64,000 nt of DNA from Acetobacterium sp. KB-1 (GTDB lineage Bacteria; Bacillota; Clostridia; Eubacteriales; Eubacteriaceae), in the NCBI RefSeq assembly GCF_003260995.1, contig NZ_CP030040.1, positions 680,578 to 744,577 on the forward strand. The letters run 5' to 3'. Each line of letters starts with the position of its first letter. Position 1 is the first letter of the stretch. The translations under genes and the position numbers were made by a program. The notes beneath the pieces are model-generated. The model was not told the DNA's origin and made no database searches. It was given only the letters and a program-made list of their open reading frames with translations. Of the stretch, positions 8,208-17,328 are shown piece after piece.

Positions 8208-10004
8208 TTATAAGATCTTGATACCTTCAGGTAATCCGACTGAAAAACCAGGTTGCTTGAGTAATTGTTTGTTTGTTTGTTCAATCTCAGTTAGTGCCTC
8301 GCACCCAAAGAAAGCATACTCTCCCAACGTCTCCAGTTCTTTAGGCAGGCGAACTTTTGTTAGACTTCGACAGCCATAAAAACAGCTAATGCCAATGTGT
8401 TTGATTTGATCTGGAAGGCTGATTTGCTTTAATTTTTCACAATCCTTAAAAACATGACTTCCTAATATTTCCAACTGACAATTTTCTTGAAACGCGATCG
8501 TTTCCATTGTTCGGCAACCAAGAAACGCGGCTTCTTCAATTTCAATTAGTGAGTCTGGAAGCCCCAACTCCGCCATTGATACGCATCCTTCAAACGTGGA
8601 AGTTCCAATCACTTCCAACACCTTACACGTATCGAGATTTATATTTTCAAGTTTTTCGCAACCGTAAAACGCAAATCCTTCAATGAATTTTAGGGAGTTA
8701 GGAAAGCTGACCTTCTCCAGTTGGGTGCATTTATAAAACATACTTCGCTTAATTGTGTCAACCCCCTCAGGGATGTACACAGACTTTATCCCATTGTCAT
8801 GCCGGTATCCGTGGTTTGCAGCCGCCTGAAATTCTGCTGCATCTTTAAAACGCAATTCACTTTTTTCAATATTATTATCAAGTAGCTCGGACTCACTTCC
8901 AAAATTTAGACCTGTTGTCTTTGGAAAAACGGGTTCGACGACATTTTCTGCCATATCTGCGACCTGTGTTGTTGGCTCCAAATCCGGGCCATTCTCTGAT
9001 TCAGTCTTTTCTTGCCGCTCCATAAAAGAAAGTTCACCCGACGTTGCTTTAAATGTTTGATTCATTTTTTCAAATGCGTTTTTTTTCTGTTCCAATGCCT
9101 CAGTTGCCATTGACAATTCATTTTTAATTGTGGCCAGTTCTTCACCAAATGGGCGTTGCTCCTCGATTTGGGTTTGCTGCACTGACACAACTACTTCTTT
9201 ATCAGTAATAGAACTTTGCTGTCCATCACTAAGAAGTTGGCGTTCCTCCTTAGAGCCACTTATTTTATTTCGTAGTGTTTGTAATTCCGTTTCAGCCATA
9301 TCAATATTTAACTTAACTGAATGTAACTTATTTCTGGAAACTTCCAGTTCCAACTGAGTATTTTCAAACTCTGACTTTAGATCTGACAACTTTGTTCTAG
9401 TCACTTCGATTTCGTCGGTGATCAAAGTCAAGAGACGCTGTTCAGATTGCGAATTCGCACTCTCTAGCATAAAACCACTCCGTTCTGTTTCCACCTTCAG
9501 GTCCGCTTTTTTTTCAAAAATAACCAGATAAAAATCATCGTCTTGTCCCTTTAACGCCTTTTTTAGAAGCGGTATTACTCGGATTAAGACACTCATGGTT
9601 TCACCATTTCGTTTAATCTGGATAATAGCAGAACTTGATGTCGTCTGCCGGGTTATTGCCAGATGCAAGGTTTTATTTAAATCACGACGCAATTTTTGCC
9701 GGGCCATTTTCAGAATATTGGTTGCACCGGAATAACCTTGCGCAGGTTCCAGAAAAAGCCCGGTATGTCCATAAACATAGCGAATATTCCCGATCTTATC
9801 AACCAACACTCCTGATGCACCATAAACTTTAAGCAGTGCTTCATGCGTGAGTTCCAAAACCGTTTTCTTTTTTGGCTTGACACTCCGGTCAATCGTCAGA
9901 TAAGACGGCCAATCCATCCTTTCCGATTGAGGCAAAAGATGATTTTTTAAACGATATCTTTTTTTTATCTGATTTCCAGTTTCCGTTTTTATTAGATCTT
10001 CCAT
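8208..10004 (-). CDS. CheB/CheR-type PAS domain fused to coiled coil and BspA-like leucine-rich repeats
   Basis: 598 aa, no signal peptide. Residues about 15-170 resemble the segment between the CheR and PAS parts of CheB-CheR fusion proteins (RYRLKNHLLP..., GHTGLFLEPAQG, NILKMARQKLRRDL). Residues about 185-330 are a heptad-rich coiled coil (an SMC-like stretch of E, L, K, Q). Residues about 385-598 contain at least seven LRR_5/BspA-type repeats (consensus xxIxxxAFxGCxxLxxIxLPxxL). BspA repeats are usually extracellular, so a cytoplasmic signalling fusion is unusual. The gene is 50 bp downstream of cheR, so both may act in one chemotaxis-like or kinase-like pathway. No catalytic site is visible. 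Confidence 0.7.
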   Translation of the reverse strand: MEDLIKTETGNQIKKRYRLKNHLLPQSERMDWPSYLTIDRSVKPKKKTVLELTHEALLKVYGASGVLVDKIGNIRYVYGHTGLFLEPAQGYSGATNILKMARQKLRRDLNKTLHLAITRQTTSSSAIIQIKRNGETMSVLIRVIPLLKKALKGQDDDFYLVIFEKKADLKVETERSGFMLESANSQSEQRLLTLITDEIEVTRTKLSDLKSEFENTQLELEVSRNKLHSVKLNIDMAETELQTLRNKISGSKEERQLLSDGQQSSITDKEVVVSVQQTQIEEQRPFGEELATIKNELSMATEALEQKKNAFEKMNQTFKATSGELSFMERQEKTESENGPDLEPTTQVADMAENVVEPVFPKTTGLNFGSESELLDNNIEKSELRFKDAAEFQAAANHGYRHDNGIKSVYIPEGVDTIKRSMFYKCTQLEKVSFPNSLKFIEGFAFYGCEKLENINLDTCKVLEVIGTSTFEGCVSMAELGLPDSLIEIEEAAFLGCRTMETIAFQENCQLEILGSHVFKDCEKLKQISLPDQIKHIGISCFYGCRSLTKVRLPKELETLGEYAFFGCEALTEIEQTNKQLLKQPGFSVGLPEGIKIL

Positions 10005-10054
10005 TAAGCCATTTCTCCTTCTGGTTAATTATCATGTTTTTATGCCGCTAAAAC

Positions 10055-10882
10055 TTAATACGGTTTTTGATACACAGCAGGCATAATAAATTTATAATTC
10101 GTCTGTTTAAGATTAAGTGATTCTGCGTGACCGATGAATAAATACCCCCCTGGTTCTGTATAATTGTACATTTTCTCAACCAGTCGATCCTTTGTCGTCT
10201 GATCAAAATATATCATGACATTTCTACAAAATATAACATCAAATTTCTTCTTAAAAACAAAGTTGGGGGTCATCAGGTTAAACCGTCGAAAAATGACTTC
10301 TTTTTTGATTTCATCCACCACCACCATTTGACTGCTATCATAGTTCTTGAAATACCTTAATTTCCAGTTAGGTGGCAACACCTGAAGACGCTCTTTATCA
10401 TAGATCCCTTTTTTAGCTACATCCAATACCTTATTTGAAATGTCCGTTGCCAGTAGCTTTTTGTCCCAGTGATGGGCACTTGATCCAAAATAGTCAGCCA
10501 TAAGCATTGCCAAAGTATAGGGCTCTTCGCCCGTGGAACTGGCTGCACACCAAAGCCGAATATCGCGGTTGTTCTGTTCTTCTTTTTTTATCTTCAAATT
10601 GGGCAGCACCGTATTTTTAAAATACTCAAAGTGCTCTGGTTCTCTCATAAAAAAAGTATGGTTTGTTGAAACCTTATCGATTAACACTGAACTGGCTTCA
10701 CCCGTTTTATCAGAAATCAAATAATGATAATAGTCTGTAAAGCTATCAAACCCCAACTCGACAAGTAGCTTGTGAAGCCGACCCATAAGTAGGAGTTGTT
10801 TTTCTTTCTTTAGCTCGATGCCATATTCACAATGAATATATTCCGTTAACATGGCAAATTCTTTTTCGGTGATTTGAATCAT
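10055..10882 (-). CDS. cheR: CheR-type protein-glutamate methyltransferase
   Basis: 275 aa, normal CheR length. It has an N-terminal helical CheR_N domain, the arginine loop NHTFFMRE, the SAM-binding motif WCAASSTGEEPYTLAM, a second SAM segment LATDIS, and the IFCRNVMIYFD and FIGHAESL motifs. In the family it methylates glutamates of chemoreceptors using S-adenosylmethionine. No CheB, CheA or intact receptor gene is nearby. Only a receptor remnant remains at 15241-15516, so its target lies elsewhere or is the signalling protein encoded downstream. Confidence 0.9.
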   Translation of the reverse strand: MIQITEKEFAMLTEYIHCEYGIELKKEKQLLLMGRLHKLLVELGFDSFTDYYHYLISDKTGEASSVLIDKVSTNHTFFMREPEHFEYFKNTVLPNLKIKKEEQNNRDIRLWCAASSTGEEPYTLAMLMADYFGSSAHHWDKKLLATDISNKVLDVAKKGIYDKERLQVLPPNWKLRYFKNYDSSQMVVVDEIKKEVIFRRFNLMTPNFVFKKKFDVIFCRNVMIYFDQTTKDRLVEKMYNYTEPGGYLFIGHAESLNLKQTNYKFIMPAVYQKPY

Positions 10883-11071
10883 TTTTCACATCCTCTATCC
10901 TGTTTTCATTGTTTCTCCCCTTGCCTTTCTGACAGACTAACAGGCGAAACCTTAAACTAGTTTACCCCAGCCAGCGGCTAAAGTAAATACTGAATTTCAT
11001 AGGAGATACCCACGCTTTGTCGGAATTAAGAGTCGATTTACACCAGCAAATTCGCTAATTTAAAAATTTTC

Positions 11072-11100
11072 TTGTCAGTCAAGAAGAAAAAGTCTATAAT
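11072..11100 (+). promoter_or_regulatory. Promoter of the bacteriohemerythrin gene
   Basis: TTGTCA (11072-11077), 17-bp spacer, TATAAT (11095-11100), 32 bp before the ATG; GGAG follows at a normal distance. Confidence 0.7.
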
Positions 11101-11132
11101 GGAATAAATCTTATTTAGAATGGAGAACAATT

Positions 11133-11534
11133 ATGGCTATTGTATGGACACCAGCATTATCAGTTGGTGTAGAAAACATTGATGCACAACATAAAATTTG
11201 GTTTGAAAAAGCGGATCAACTTTTTGAAGCCGGAAAAACCGGAAAATCCAAGGAAGTTATTGCTCAGATGTTTGATTTTCTTGATGATTATACCAAACAA
11301 CATTTTAAAGATGAAGAAGCCTATATGACCAAAATAAACTATCCGGGCATCGATGAACAAAAAAAATTACATCATGGATTTATCGAAGAATTAGCTAAAC
11401 TCAAAAAGGATTTCAACGAATCCGGAGGAAACGTTACCTTGATAATCAGTGCTAACCAGATGATTGTAAATTGGCTAACTAAACATATTTCAAACGTTGA
11501 TAAAAAAATTGGTGCTTATGCTAAAACCTTATAA
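11133..11534 (+). CDS. Bacteriohemerythrin
   Basis: 133-aa four-helix oxygen- or iron-binding protein. The di-iron ligands are visible in order: DAQHKIWFE (His), HFKDEEAYM (His, Glu), HHGF (His), and WLTKHISNVDKK (His, Asp). In anaerobes such proteins bind O2, store iron or sense oxygen. It is a single-gene unit with its own promoter and terminator, facing the kinase operon and diverging from cheR. Confidence 0.92.
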   Translation: MAIVWTPALSVGVENIDAQHKIWFEKADQLFEAGKTGKSKEVIAQMFDFLDDYTKQHFKDEEAYMTKINYPGIDEQKKLHHGFIEELAKLKKDFNESGGNVTLIISANQMIVNWLTKHISNVDKKIGAYAKTL

Positions 11535-11540
11535 AAATCA

Positions 11541-11573
11541 AACCGCAGTCTCTTCTGAGATTACGGTTTTTTT
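11541..11573 (+). terminator. Terminator of the bacteriohemerythrin gene
   Basis: AACCGCAGTCTC-TTCT-GAGATTACGGTT stem (one mismatch) followed by seven T. Confidence 0.85.
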
Positions 11574-11610
11574 CTTGATCAGGTTGATAAAAAGATACTC
11601 TCCTCCTGAT

Positions 11611-12018
11611 TTAAAGCCGCTCTTCTATGAATCCGATTTTTCCTAGCACTTCAGTCAATTTTGCAATATCTAGGGGTTTTGATGCATAGGCATTGCAGCC
11701 AAAATCAAAAGCTGACTGGACCGTCAGGATTTCCCCCAATACGGTAGTCATGACTATTTTACACTTTTCATTATCGTTAACACCATTTTGTTTTTCCAAA
11801 TCGCGGATGGTTTTTAGCACCTGAATCCCATCAATTTTAGGCATCATCACATCAAGGCAGATCAGATCATAAGGTACGCCTTCTTTCGTCGCTAAAAGAT
11901 AGGCATCGATAGCTTCAAGGCCATCCACTACCAAATCGCAATCTCCGTATCGGTTCATGAATTTAGATAAAAATTTTCGGCTGATCAAATCATCTTCTAC
12001 AATTAAAATTCGCTTCAT
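11611..12018 (-). CDS. Single-domain response regulator (CheY-like)
   Basis: 135-aa receiver domain: acidic pair in IVEDD, phospho-acceptor Asp in LDVMMPKIDG, Thr in VMTTV, Lys in ASKPL. There is no output domain. The frame is open to a GTG at 12027, but GGGGGAG lies 8 bp before the ATG at 12018. It begins 16 bp after the hybrid kinase stop and is surely co-transcribed. It probably receives phosphate from that kinase's C-terminal HPt domain. Confidence 0.9.
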   Translation of the reverse strand: MKRILIVEDDLISRKFLSKFMNRYGDCDLVVDGLEAIDAYLLATKEGVPYDLICLDVMMPKIDGIQVLKTIRDLEKQNGVNDNEKCKIVMTTVLGEILTVQSAFDFGCNAYASKPLDIAKLTEVLGKIGFIEERL

Positions 12019-12033
12019 CTCATACACTCCCCC

Positions 12034-15000
12034 TTACGTTAGCACATGCATCCGCCAGATTTCTCTGATCTGCTCTAAATATCCCGACACCTTTTCTAAT
12101 CGCTCCTTTCTGATTTCCAACTCTATTTTAAAAACAAGGTTTTTTAATACCTCGATATTCATTTCTTCAAATATTCCTTTTAATTGATGGGCAATGACTT
12201 CCATCAGGATCAGGTTTTCCTGCGCCAACAGCTGCTCAAGACTTTCAATCTTTTGAGTCACTTCCCACTTTTCTTTTTCGCCCGGAGTTAAATGCTCTGT
12301 CGAATTAGATTTGCTGATATCCCACTCTTTCTCGTAATAGCTACCTAAATTTACCACAGATCGCTTTGGAGCGGTTACTTTCAAATGGCCAAGGTATTTT
12401 TTTAAGAGCTGCTGCATTTGGTGTCGATCCAATGGTTTAGACAAATAGTCATCCATTCCACTTGCTTTAAAAATAGCTTCATCTCCTTTTAGCGCAAAGG
12501 CAGTTAAAGCAACTATTGGCGTTTCTCGATTAAGAGACTCTTCCAGTTCATTAGACTTAAAATAGGGCTCTGTTGTTGTTTCCGTCCCTCGAATCAACTT
12601 GGTCGCTTTAATTCCATCCATTACAGGCATCTGCCCATCCATAAAAATAATATCATAATTATTTTTCGAAGCCGCTTTTACACCCTCAACACCGTTTCCC
12701 GCCACATCAACCACAGCACCGAAACTTTCAAGCATTTTTGCAATCACGATTTGATTGACCTGATCATCTTCAACGAGCAAAATCCGACTTCCCGCGAAAC
12801 TATCCTCCCCATCCGTTTCGACGTCTGTTTCACCGGATTTTTTGGTGATGATCATCGGTAGAATAACGGAAAAGGTGCTCCCTACTCCGAGCTGACTGAT
12901 GAACCTTACCTCTCCCCCCATCATTTCCAGGAGTTGCTTTGTAATCACCAGACCTAATCCTGTTCCGCCATATTCCCGGGTATAGGAGCCATCAATCTGA
13001 GTAAAGCTCTGAAACAGCATCGGATAGTCTTTTTCATCGATTCCTATCCCGGTATCAGCTATCGTGATTTTCTGGACAATTTGATCCGTTTTACCCGGCA
13101 ACGGTTCTTGGCTGACTGTGATTGTAACTGATCCTTGATTAGTGAATTTTATGGCATTGCTGATCAAATTATTTAGAATTTGTTTGAGCCGCATGCTGTC
13201 ACTGATAACAAAATTTGAGATAATGTTCTCATAATTGACGGTCAAATCCAGATATTTTTCAAGGGCATGTTTTTTGTGCGTTTTGACTGTCGATTCAACA
13301 AAAGACATCAAATTAAAACTCATTGGATTAAGCATCAATTTTCCAGCTTCAATTTTTGCAAAATCTAATATATCATTGATAATCGCAATCAGCGACGCCA
13401 CACATCCTTTGGCAGTTCTCAGATTATCCTTTTGTTCCTCAGAAAGGGGTTCTAAAGCAGTGAGATCAATCATCCCGACAATGCCATTAAGTGGCGTCCG
13501 AATTTCATGGCTCATATTTGCTAAAAACTCACTCTTGGCCCGATTAGCTTCTTCCGATCGTTCAATTGCTTGCTTAAGTTTTATTTCGGTTTTTTTCTTT
13601 TGATCAACATCTGAAGCAAGAACCGCCACATAACCAGATTCTGGACTGTATATTGAGCCTTCCACCCATTTTTCAAGGCGAATCATATAATACTCTTCAA
13701 GTGGTATATTTTCGCCATGGGTGAGAACCTCTCGGAATCTTTTAAAAAGTCCCAAGCTTTCTTTGGTTTCAAGAAATCCCATTTCTGACAATTTGTGGCC
13801 GATTACCTCATCCCGATTGACACCAAACAATTCTTCAGTTGCCAGATTCATCTCCACCAGTTCCGCATCAATTAGGTTTCGGTCATTGTCGTAAAGGGCT
13901 TTAAAGTATGAGATGCTACTGTCCATGTATTTAAACAGCGAAAAATATTTTTTCTGACTCTTAGTAAAAAGCTCTTCTGCAAAGCGTTCATCGTGAATGT
14001 CTAAAAATAACCCAATCATCCCTGCATATTCTTGATTTTTATCGTAAAAAGGTCGCCCCATGCCTCGAAAGATACGATAGGTATTGTTTGGTGCTAATAG
14101 TTCTAGTTCAATATTAAAGTTGCATTTTTCTTTTAGGGAACGTTTTAACGTATTGATAAAGCGTTGATGATCGTCAGTTTTCATATGACTTTTCAGGTTC
14201 TTCAAAAAAAAGTCTCGGGATATATTCATGAAAGCTTTAAACGTTTGATTAATAAAATCACAGCGTTGATCACGATCAATACGGTAAATCATGACCGGCA
14301 AACTATCTAAAATAGAGAGGCTGGCTTCCCGCGCTTCTTTTAAACCTTTCTCATAATAATACTGTTCAGTCATATCTTCCAGAGTGATGATATACTCGGA
14401 ATAATTGGCTGAAATAATTGGCATCACACTCAAATTTAAATACCGGGTATCTTTGATCCCATGGTTTATAAAATTCACTTTAATGGATCTGTCTCTGATT
14501 ATTTTCTTTTCTTCCAAAACGCGGGTCACTATTTTTCTAAAATGGCAAAATTCACAATTCTTGGAATAACCACACCCCCCATTAAAACTGAAAACGCATC
14601 CCAACGCATCGCCGAATTGCCTGCCAATAACATTTTTCATGTCAAGATTAAAGGTTTTAAAAAAGGCCCGATTAGCCCGGGTTATTAACAGCTTCTCATC
14701 GACAACCAGCATACTGGTTGGCAACAGATCAAACATCGTTTTCAAATTATTGCGCTCGTTTTTAATGGTTATTTCGGCCTCGATAATTCTGGAGATATCC
14801 CGAAATACGACTACCCTTCCTATATAATCCCCACTATCCGAAAGAAGCGGGGACAATCGGGCCGACAGATAGCACTTTGTACCATCCGATTTTAAATAAT
14901 AGGATCGTCCTGGTAAACCAACACTATCCGCCATTTCTCCCTTTTTGGCATTTGTCCAGAACTGGATCGGCATATCCTGCCCATCCCGAAATAGTTTAAA

Positions 15001-15186
15001 AACCTCCAAAAAAGGCTTATCCAAAATTTCTGCTAGACTCAAGCCAAGTATATTCAATGCTTCGGCATTGGCAAAATCCATGCGGTCATCCATATTACAA
15101 GTGATGATAGCATCCCCGGCGCTGTTCAGGGTTGATACCAGCCAAGCTTTATCTTTATTTATAATTTGCTGTCTCATTTCATCCAT
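12034..15186 (-). CDS. Hybrid sensor histidine kinase (4 PAS, HisKA, HATPase, REC, HPt)
   Basis: 1050 aa without clear membrane helices, so probably cytoplasmic. Four PAS-like domains occupy about residues 10-520. The second contains a Cys-rich stretch (GGCGYSKNCEFCHF) that could bind a metal or respond to redox. HisKA follows with SHEIRTPLNG near 558, then a HATPase domain with NLISNAIKFT, DTGIGI and GGTGLGL. A receiver domain (LLVEDD, FMDGQMPVMDG, SKPL) comes next, and a C-terminal HPt-like domain carries AHQLKG. This is a full internal phosphorelay of the BarA/ArcB type, handing phosphate to the downstream response regulator. The signal is unknown. Confidence 0.9.
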   Translation of the reverse strand: MDEMRQQIINKDKAWLVSTLNSAGDAIITCNMDDRMDFANAEALNILGLSLAEILDKPFLEVFKLFRDGQDMPIQFWTNAKKGEMADSVGLPGRSYYLKSDGTKCYLSARLSPLLSDSGDYIGRVVVFRDISRIIEAEITIKNERNNLKTMFDLLPTSMLVVDEKLLITRANRAFFKTFNLDMKNVIGRQFGDALGCVFSFNGGCGYSKNCEFCHFRKIVTRVLEEKKIIRDRSIKVNFINHGIKDTRYLNLSVMPIISANYSEYIITLEDMTEQYYYEKGLKEAREASLSILDSLPVMIYRIDRDQRCDFINQTFKAFMNISRDFFLKNLKSHMKTDDHQRFINTLKRSLKEKCNFNIELELLAPNNTYRIFRGMGRPFYDKNQEYAGMIGLFLDIHDERFAEELFTKSQKKYFSLFKYMDSSISYFKALYDNDRNLIDAELVEMNLATEELFGVNRDEVIGHKLSEMGFLETKESLGLFKRFREVLTHGENIPLEEYYMIRLEKWVEGSIYSPESGYVAVLASDVDQKKKTEIKLKQAIERSEEANRAKSEFLANMSHEIRTPLNGIVGMIDLTALEPLSEEQKDNLRTAKGCVASLIAIINDILDFAKIEAGKLMLNPMSFNLMSFVESTVKTHKKHALEKYLDLTVNYENIISNFVISDSMRLKQILNNLISNAIKFTNQGSVTITVSQEPLPGKTDQIVQKITIADTGIGIDEKDYPMLFQSFTQIDGSYTREYGGTGLGLVITKQLLEMMGGEVRFISQLGVGSTFSVILPMIITKKSGETDVETDGEDSFAGSRILLVEDDQVNQIVIAKMLESFGAVVDVAGNGVEGVKAASKNNYDIIFMDGQMPVMDGIKATKLIRGTETTTEPYFKSNELEESLNRETPIVALTAFALKGDEAIFKASGMDDYLSKPLDRHQMQQLLKKYLGHLKVTAPKRSVVNLGSYYEKEWDISKSNSTEHLTPGEKEKWEVTQKIESLEQLLAQENLILMEVIAHQLKGIFEEMNIEVLKNLVFKIELEIRKERLEKVSGYLEQIREIWRMHVLT

Positions 15187-15240
15187 TCGATTTCTCCAGG
15201 TTAATATAGTTTAGGCCCTTACTTACGTTTGTTAGAGGTG

Positions 15241-15516
15241 TTAATATTTTCCATACTCGTCATCACTCAATATGATGCTTTTCGCAGGTGGCGCTTGGCT
15301 AGACTGACCAGATCGTTTATTGACTGCCTGACGGTTCTGCTCTTTCATGTTTTCAAACATCCGCATCATTTCCGGACTCAAGTTTTCATAAGCTTCGGTT
15401 CCCATGAAGCCCCCCCGTTTTAGTTTAAACCGGGCAACTTGCTCTTTTAGCATTTCCGTCTGACTTGCCAATTCTTCGCTGGCGGCGGCCGTTTCCTGAG
15501 AAGTTGCCGAAGTAGA
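15241..15516 (-). pseudogene. C-terminal remnant of a methyl-accepting chemotaxis protein
   Basis: About 91 codons remain. The upstream part TSATSQETAAASEELASQ is the end of a chemoreceptor signalling helix; a long charged tail follows (RMFENMKEQNRQAV...). Upstream, the frame meets TGA (15517-15519) and then non-receptor sequence, so sensor, membrane and most signalling parts are gone. No other piece of it appears beyond the IS21 element at 15575. The nearby cheR may once have served this receptor. Confidence 0.75.
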
Positions 15517-15520
15517 TCAA

Positions 15521-15574
15521 AAAAACATCTAAATCGACCATTCCACAAGTCCCAAAAGCCAAAAACATCTATAT
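15521..15574. repeat. Short repeated sequence left of the IS21 element
   Basis: AAAAACATCT occurs twice (15521-15530 and 15561-15570). ACATCTAAATCG (15525-15536), followed by a stretch like CC...AAAA(G/T)C, recurs in the same orientation right of the element at 18203-18214. This may be part of a dispersed intergenic repeat into which the IS inserted. Confidence 0.35.
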
Positions 15575-15756
15575 TGAATATTTCACGGTAATGATACCAA
15601 CGATATTCAATTGGATACCGGTAGCACACACATTGATACCGTGGACGATTCACAAATCAATACTGGCTATTCATGGAATGATACTGCTGCCTTATAATGT
15701 ATATCAGGGAATAAATATCCAATATTCCTTAATACATTATAAAGGAGGACATAAAT

Positions 15757-17328
15757 ATGTCCAGAAAAATTGCCGTGAAGCTCATTATGGAATTGCGTGC
15801 TAATGGGCTTTCGCAATCATCAATCGCACGCAGCCGACACATGTCAAAAACTTCTGTTAATGAAGTTTTCCGTATTGCTGAAGAACAGCATCTTTCTTAT
15901 GATGAGATCAAAGACCGGTCTTCAGACGAAGTCTATCATCTGTTCTTTCCGCATAAACATGCTGAAGAAACCGTTTATGCGCTGCCGGATTATGACTATG
16001 TTCATAATGAGTTGACCAAAGTGGGCGTCACCCTCAAAATTCTCTGGCAAGAGTATCGGGATCAATGCACTGCCACGTCACATCTCAACGTTGGTTATAC
16101 GAAATTCTGTAATGGTTATCGCGATGAAGTGGCGCGTAAAAAGCTAACCAATCATCTGACCCATAAGCCGGGTGTGATCGCCGAAGTTGACTGGAGTGGC
16201 AAAACCCAAAAGCTGATTGACCAGGTGACCGGTGATGAGATAAAAGTTTATCTCTTTGTTGGCACCTTGCCTTACAGCCAGTATACCTATGTTGAACCAT
16301 GTTTAGATATGAAACAAAATACCTGGCTCAATTGTCATGTGCACATGTATGAATACTTTGGTGGTTCAACGGTTCGCACGGTTTGTGATAATCTCAAGAC
16401 GGGTGTTGTTACGCATCCCAGGGAAGGTGACATCATTCTCACTGAAGCTTATGAAGCTTTGGGTGATCACTATTGCACGGCTATTATGCCCGCCCCGGTG
16501 CGAAAACCAAAAGCAAAGGCTTCGGTTGAAGGCAGCGTTGGTAAACTCGCCACGGCGGTGATTGCCAAACTTCGAAATAATGTCTACTACACCCTTGCCG
16601 ACTTGAGAGTCGATGTCCTGGCGGCTCTCAAAGTGTTTAATGACCGGCCTTTCCAGAAACGGCAAGGCAGTCGTACTGAAATCCACGACACCATTGAGCG
16701 CACCTGTTTGAGACCATTACCGGTGCATCCCTATGAGCCAGTTACCTGGTTTTACAACAATAAAATCTATTCGGATTGTCATATCGTTTTTGAAAAGAAT
16801 CATTATTCCTGTCCTTATCAGTTTGCGGGTAAAAAAGCCGATTTACGTGTCGGTGATTCATTTATTGAGATTTATTGCCACAATGAGCGGATTGCCAGTC
16901 ATCATCGTTTCCCATACTATACCATTGATGGTTGGTCGACTCATGATGAAGATTTGCCTGAAAGTTTTAAACAGGCGGAATGGAATCAGGAACGTTTTAT
17001 GAAAGAAGCACAGAGCATCGGTGCTTCAACTTTGGCGGTGATTCAGCTGATTTTCGAAAATACCCGGCTCCCGGAAAGAGCTTTTAATCCGTCAAAGTCG
17101 GTACTGAAACTGGCTAAAAAATATTCGGCGGTACGGCTTGAAAATGCCTGCGAAATGGCCCTCAAAACGCTTCGTTCGCCGAGATACAAACATCTCGAAC
17201 CGATATTAGCCGCTGGCGAAGATATCCTTTATGCCAAAGACCGGGATGCCGCTCATCAAGCTGAAACAGCGAGTACCACCGGTTTTATCCGTGGGGCATC
17301 TTACTACGGCGGTTACGACAATGATTAA
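15757..17328 (+). CDS. istA: IS21 transposase IstA
   Basis: 523 aa. N-terminal helix-turn-helix (GLSQSSIARSRHMSKTSVNEVF), then an rve-type DDE domain: Asp in AEVDWSGKT, Asp in CDNLKTGV, Glu in KASVEGSVG. A C-terminal beta-barrel-like domain (YSCPYQFAGKKADLRVGD) follows. It catalyses strand transfer together with IstB. AAAGGAGG lies 7 bp before the ATG. It overlaps istB by 8 nt, as usual for the family. Confidence 0.95.
   Translation: MSRKIAVKLIMELRANGLSQSSIARSRHMSKTSVNEVFRIAEEQHLSYDEIKDRSSDEVYHLFFPHKHAEETVYALPDYDYVHNELTKVGVTLKILWQEYRDQCTATSHLNVGYTKFCNGYRDEVARKKLTNHLTHKPGVIAEVDWSGKTQKLIDQVTGDEIKVYLFVGTLPYSQYTYVEPCLDMKQNTWLNCHVHMYEYFGGSTVRTVCDNLKTGVVTHPREGDIILTEAYEALGDHYCTAIMPAPVRKPKAKASVEGSVGKLATAVIAKLRNNVYYTLADLRVDVLAALKVFNDRPFQKRQGSRTEIHDTIERTCLRPLPVHPYEPVTWFYNNKIYSDCHIVFEKNHYSCPYQFAGKKADLRVGDSFIEIYCHNERIASHHRFPYYTIDGWSTHDEDLPESFKQAEWNQERFMKEAQSIGASTLAVIQLIFENTRLPERAFNPSKSVLKLAKKYSAVRLENACEMALKTLRSPRYKHLEPILAAGEDILYAKDRDAAHQAETASTTGFIRGASYYGGYDND

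Noticed and set aside
15447-15653. 68-codon minus-strand frame across the left IS21 end
   Set aside because: It mixes receptor tail, repeat and IS terminal sequence; no real start.
17231-17320. Longer istB start at 17231
   Set aside because: Would overlap istA by almost 100 bp without a ribosome binding site; the 17321 ATG fits family length.
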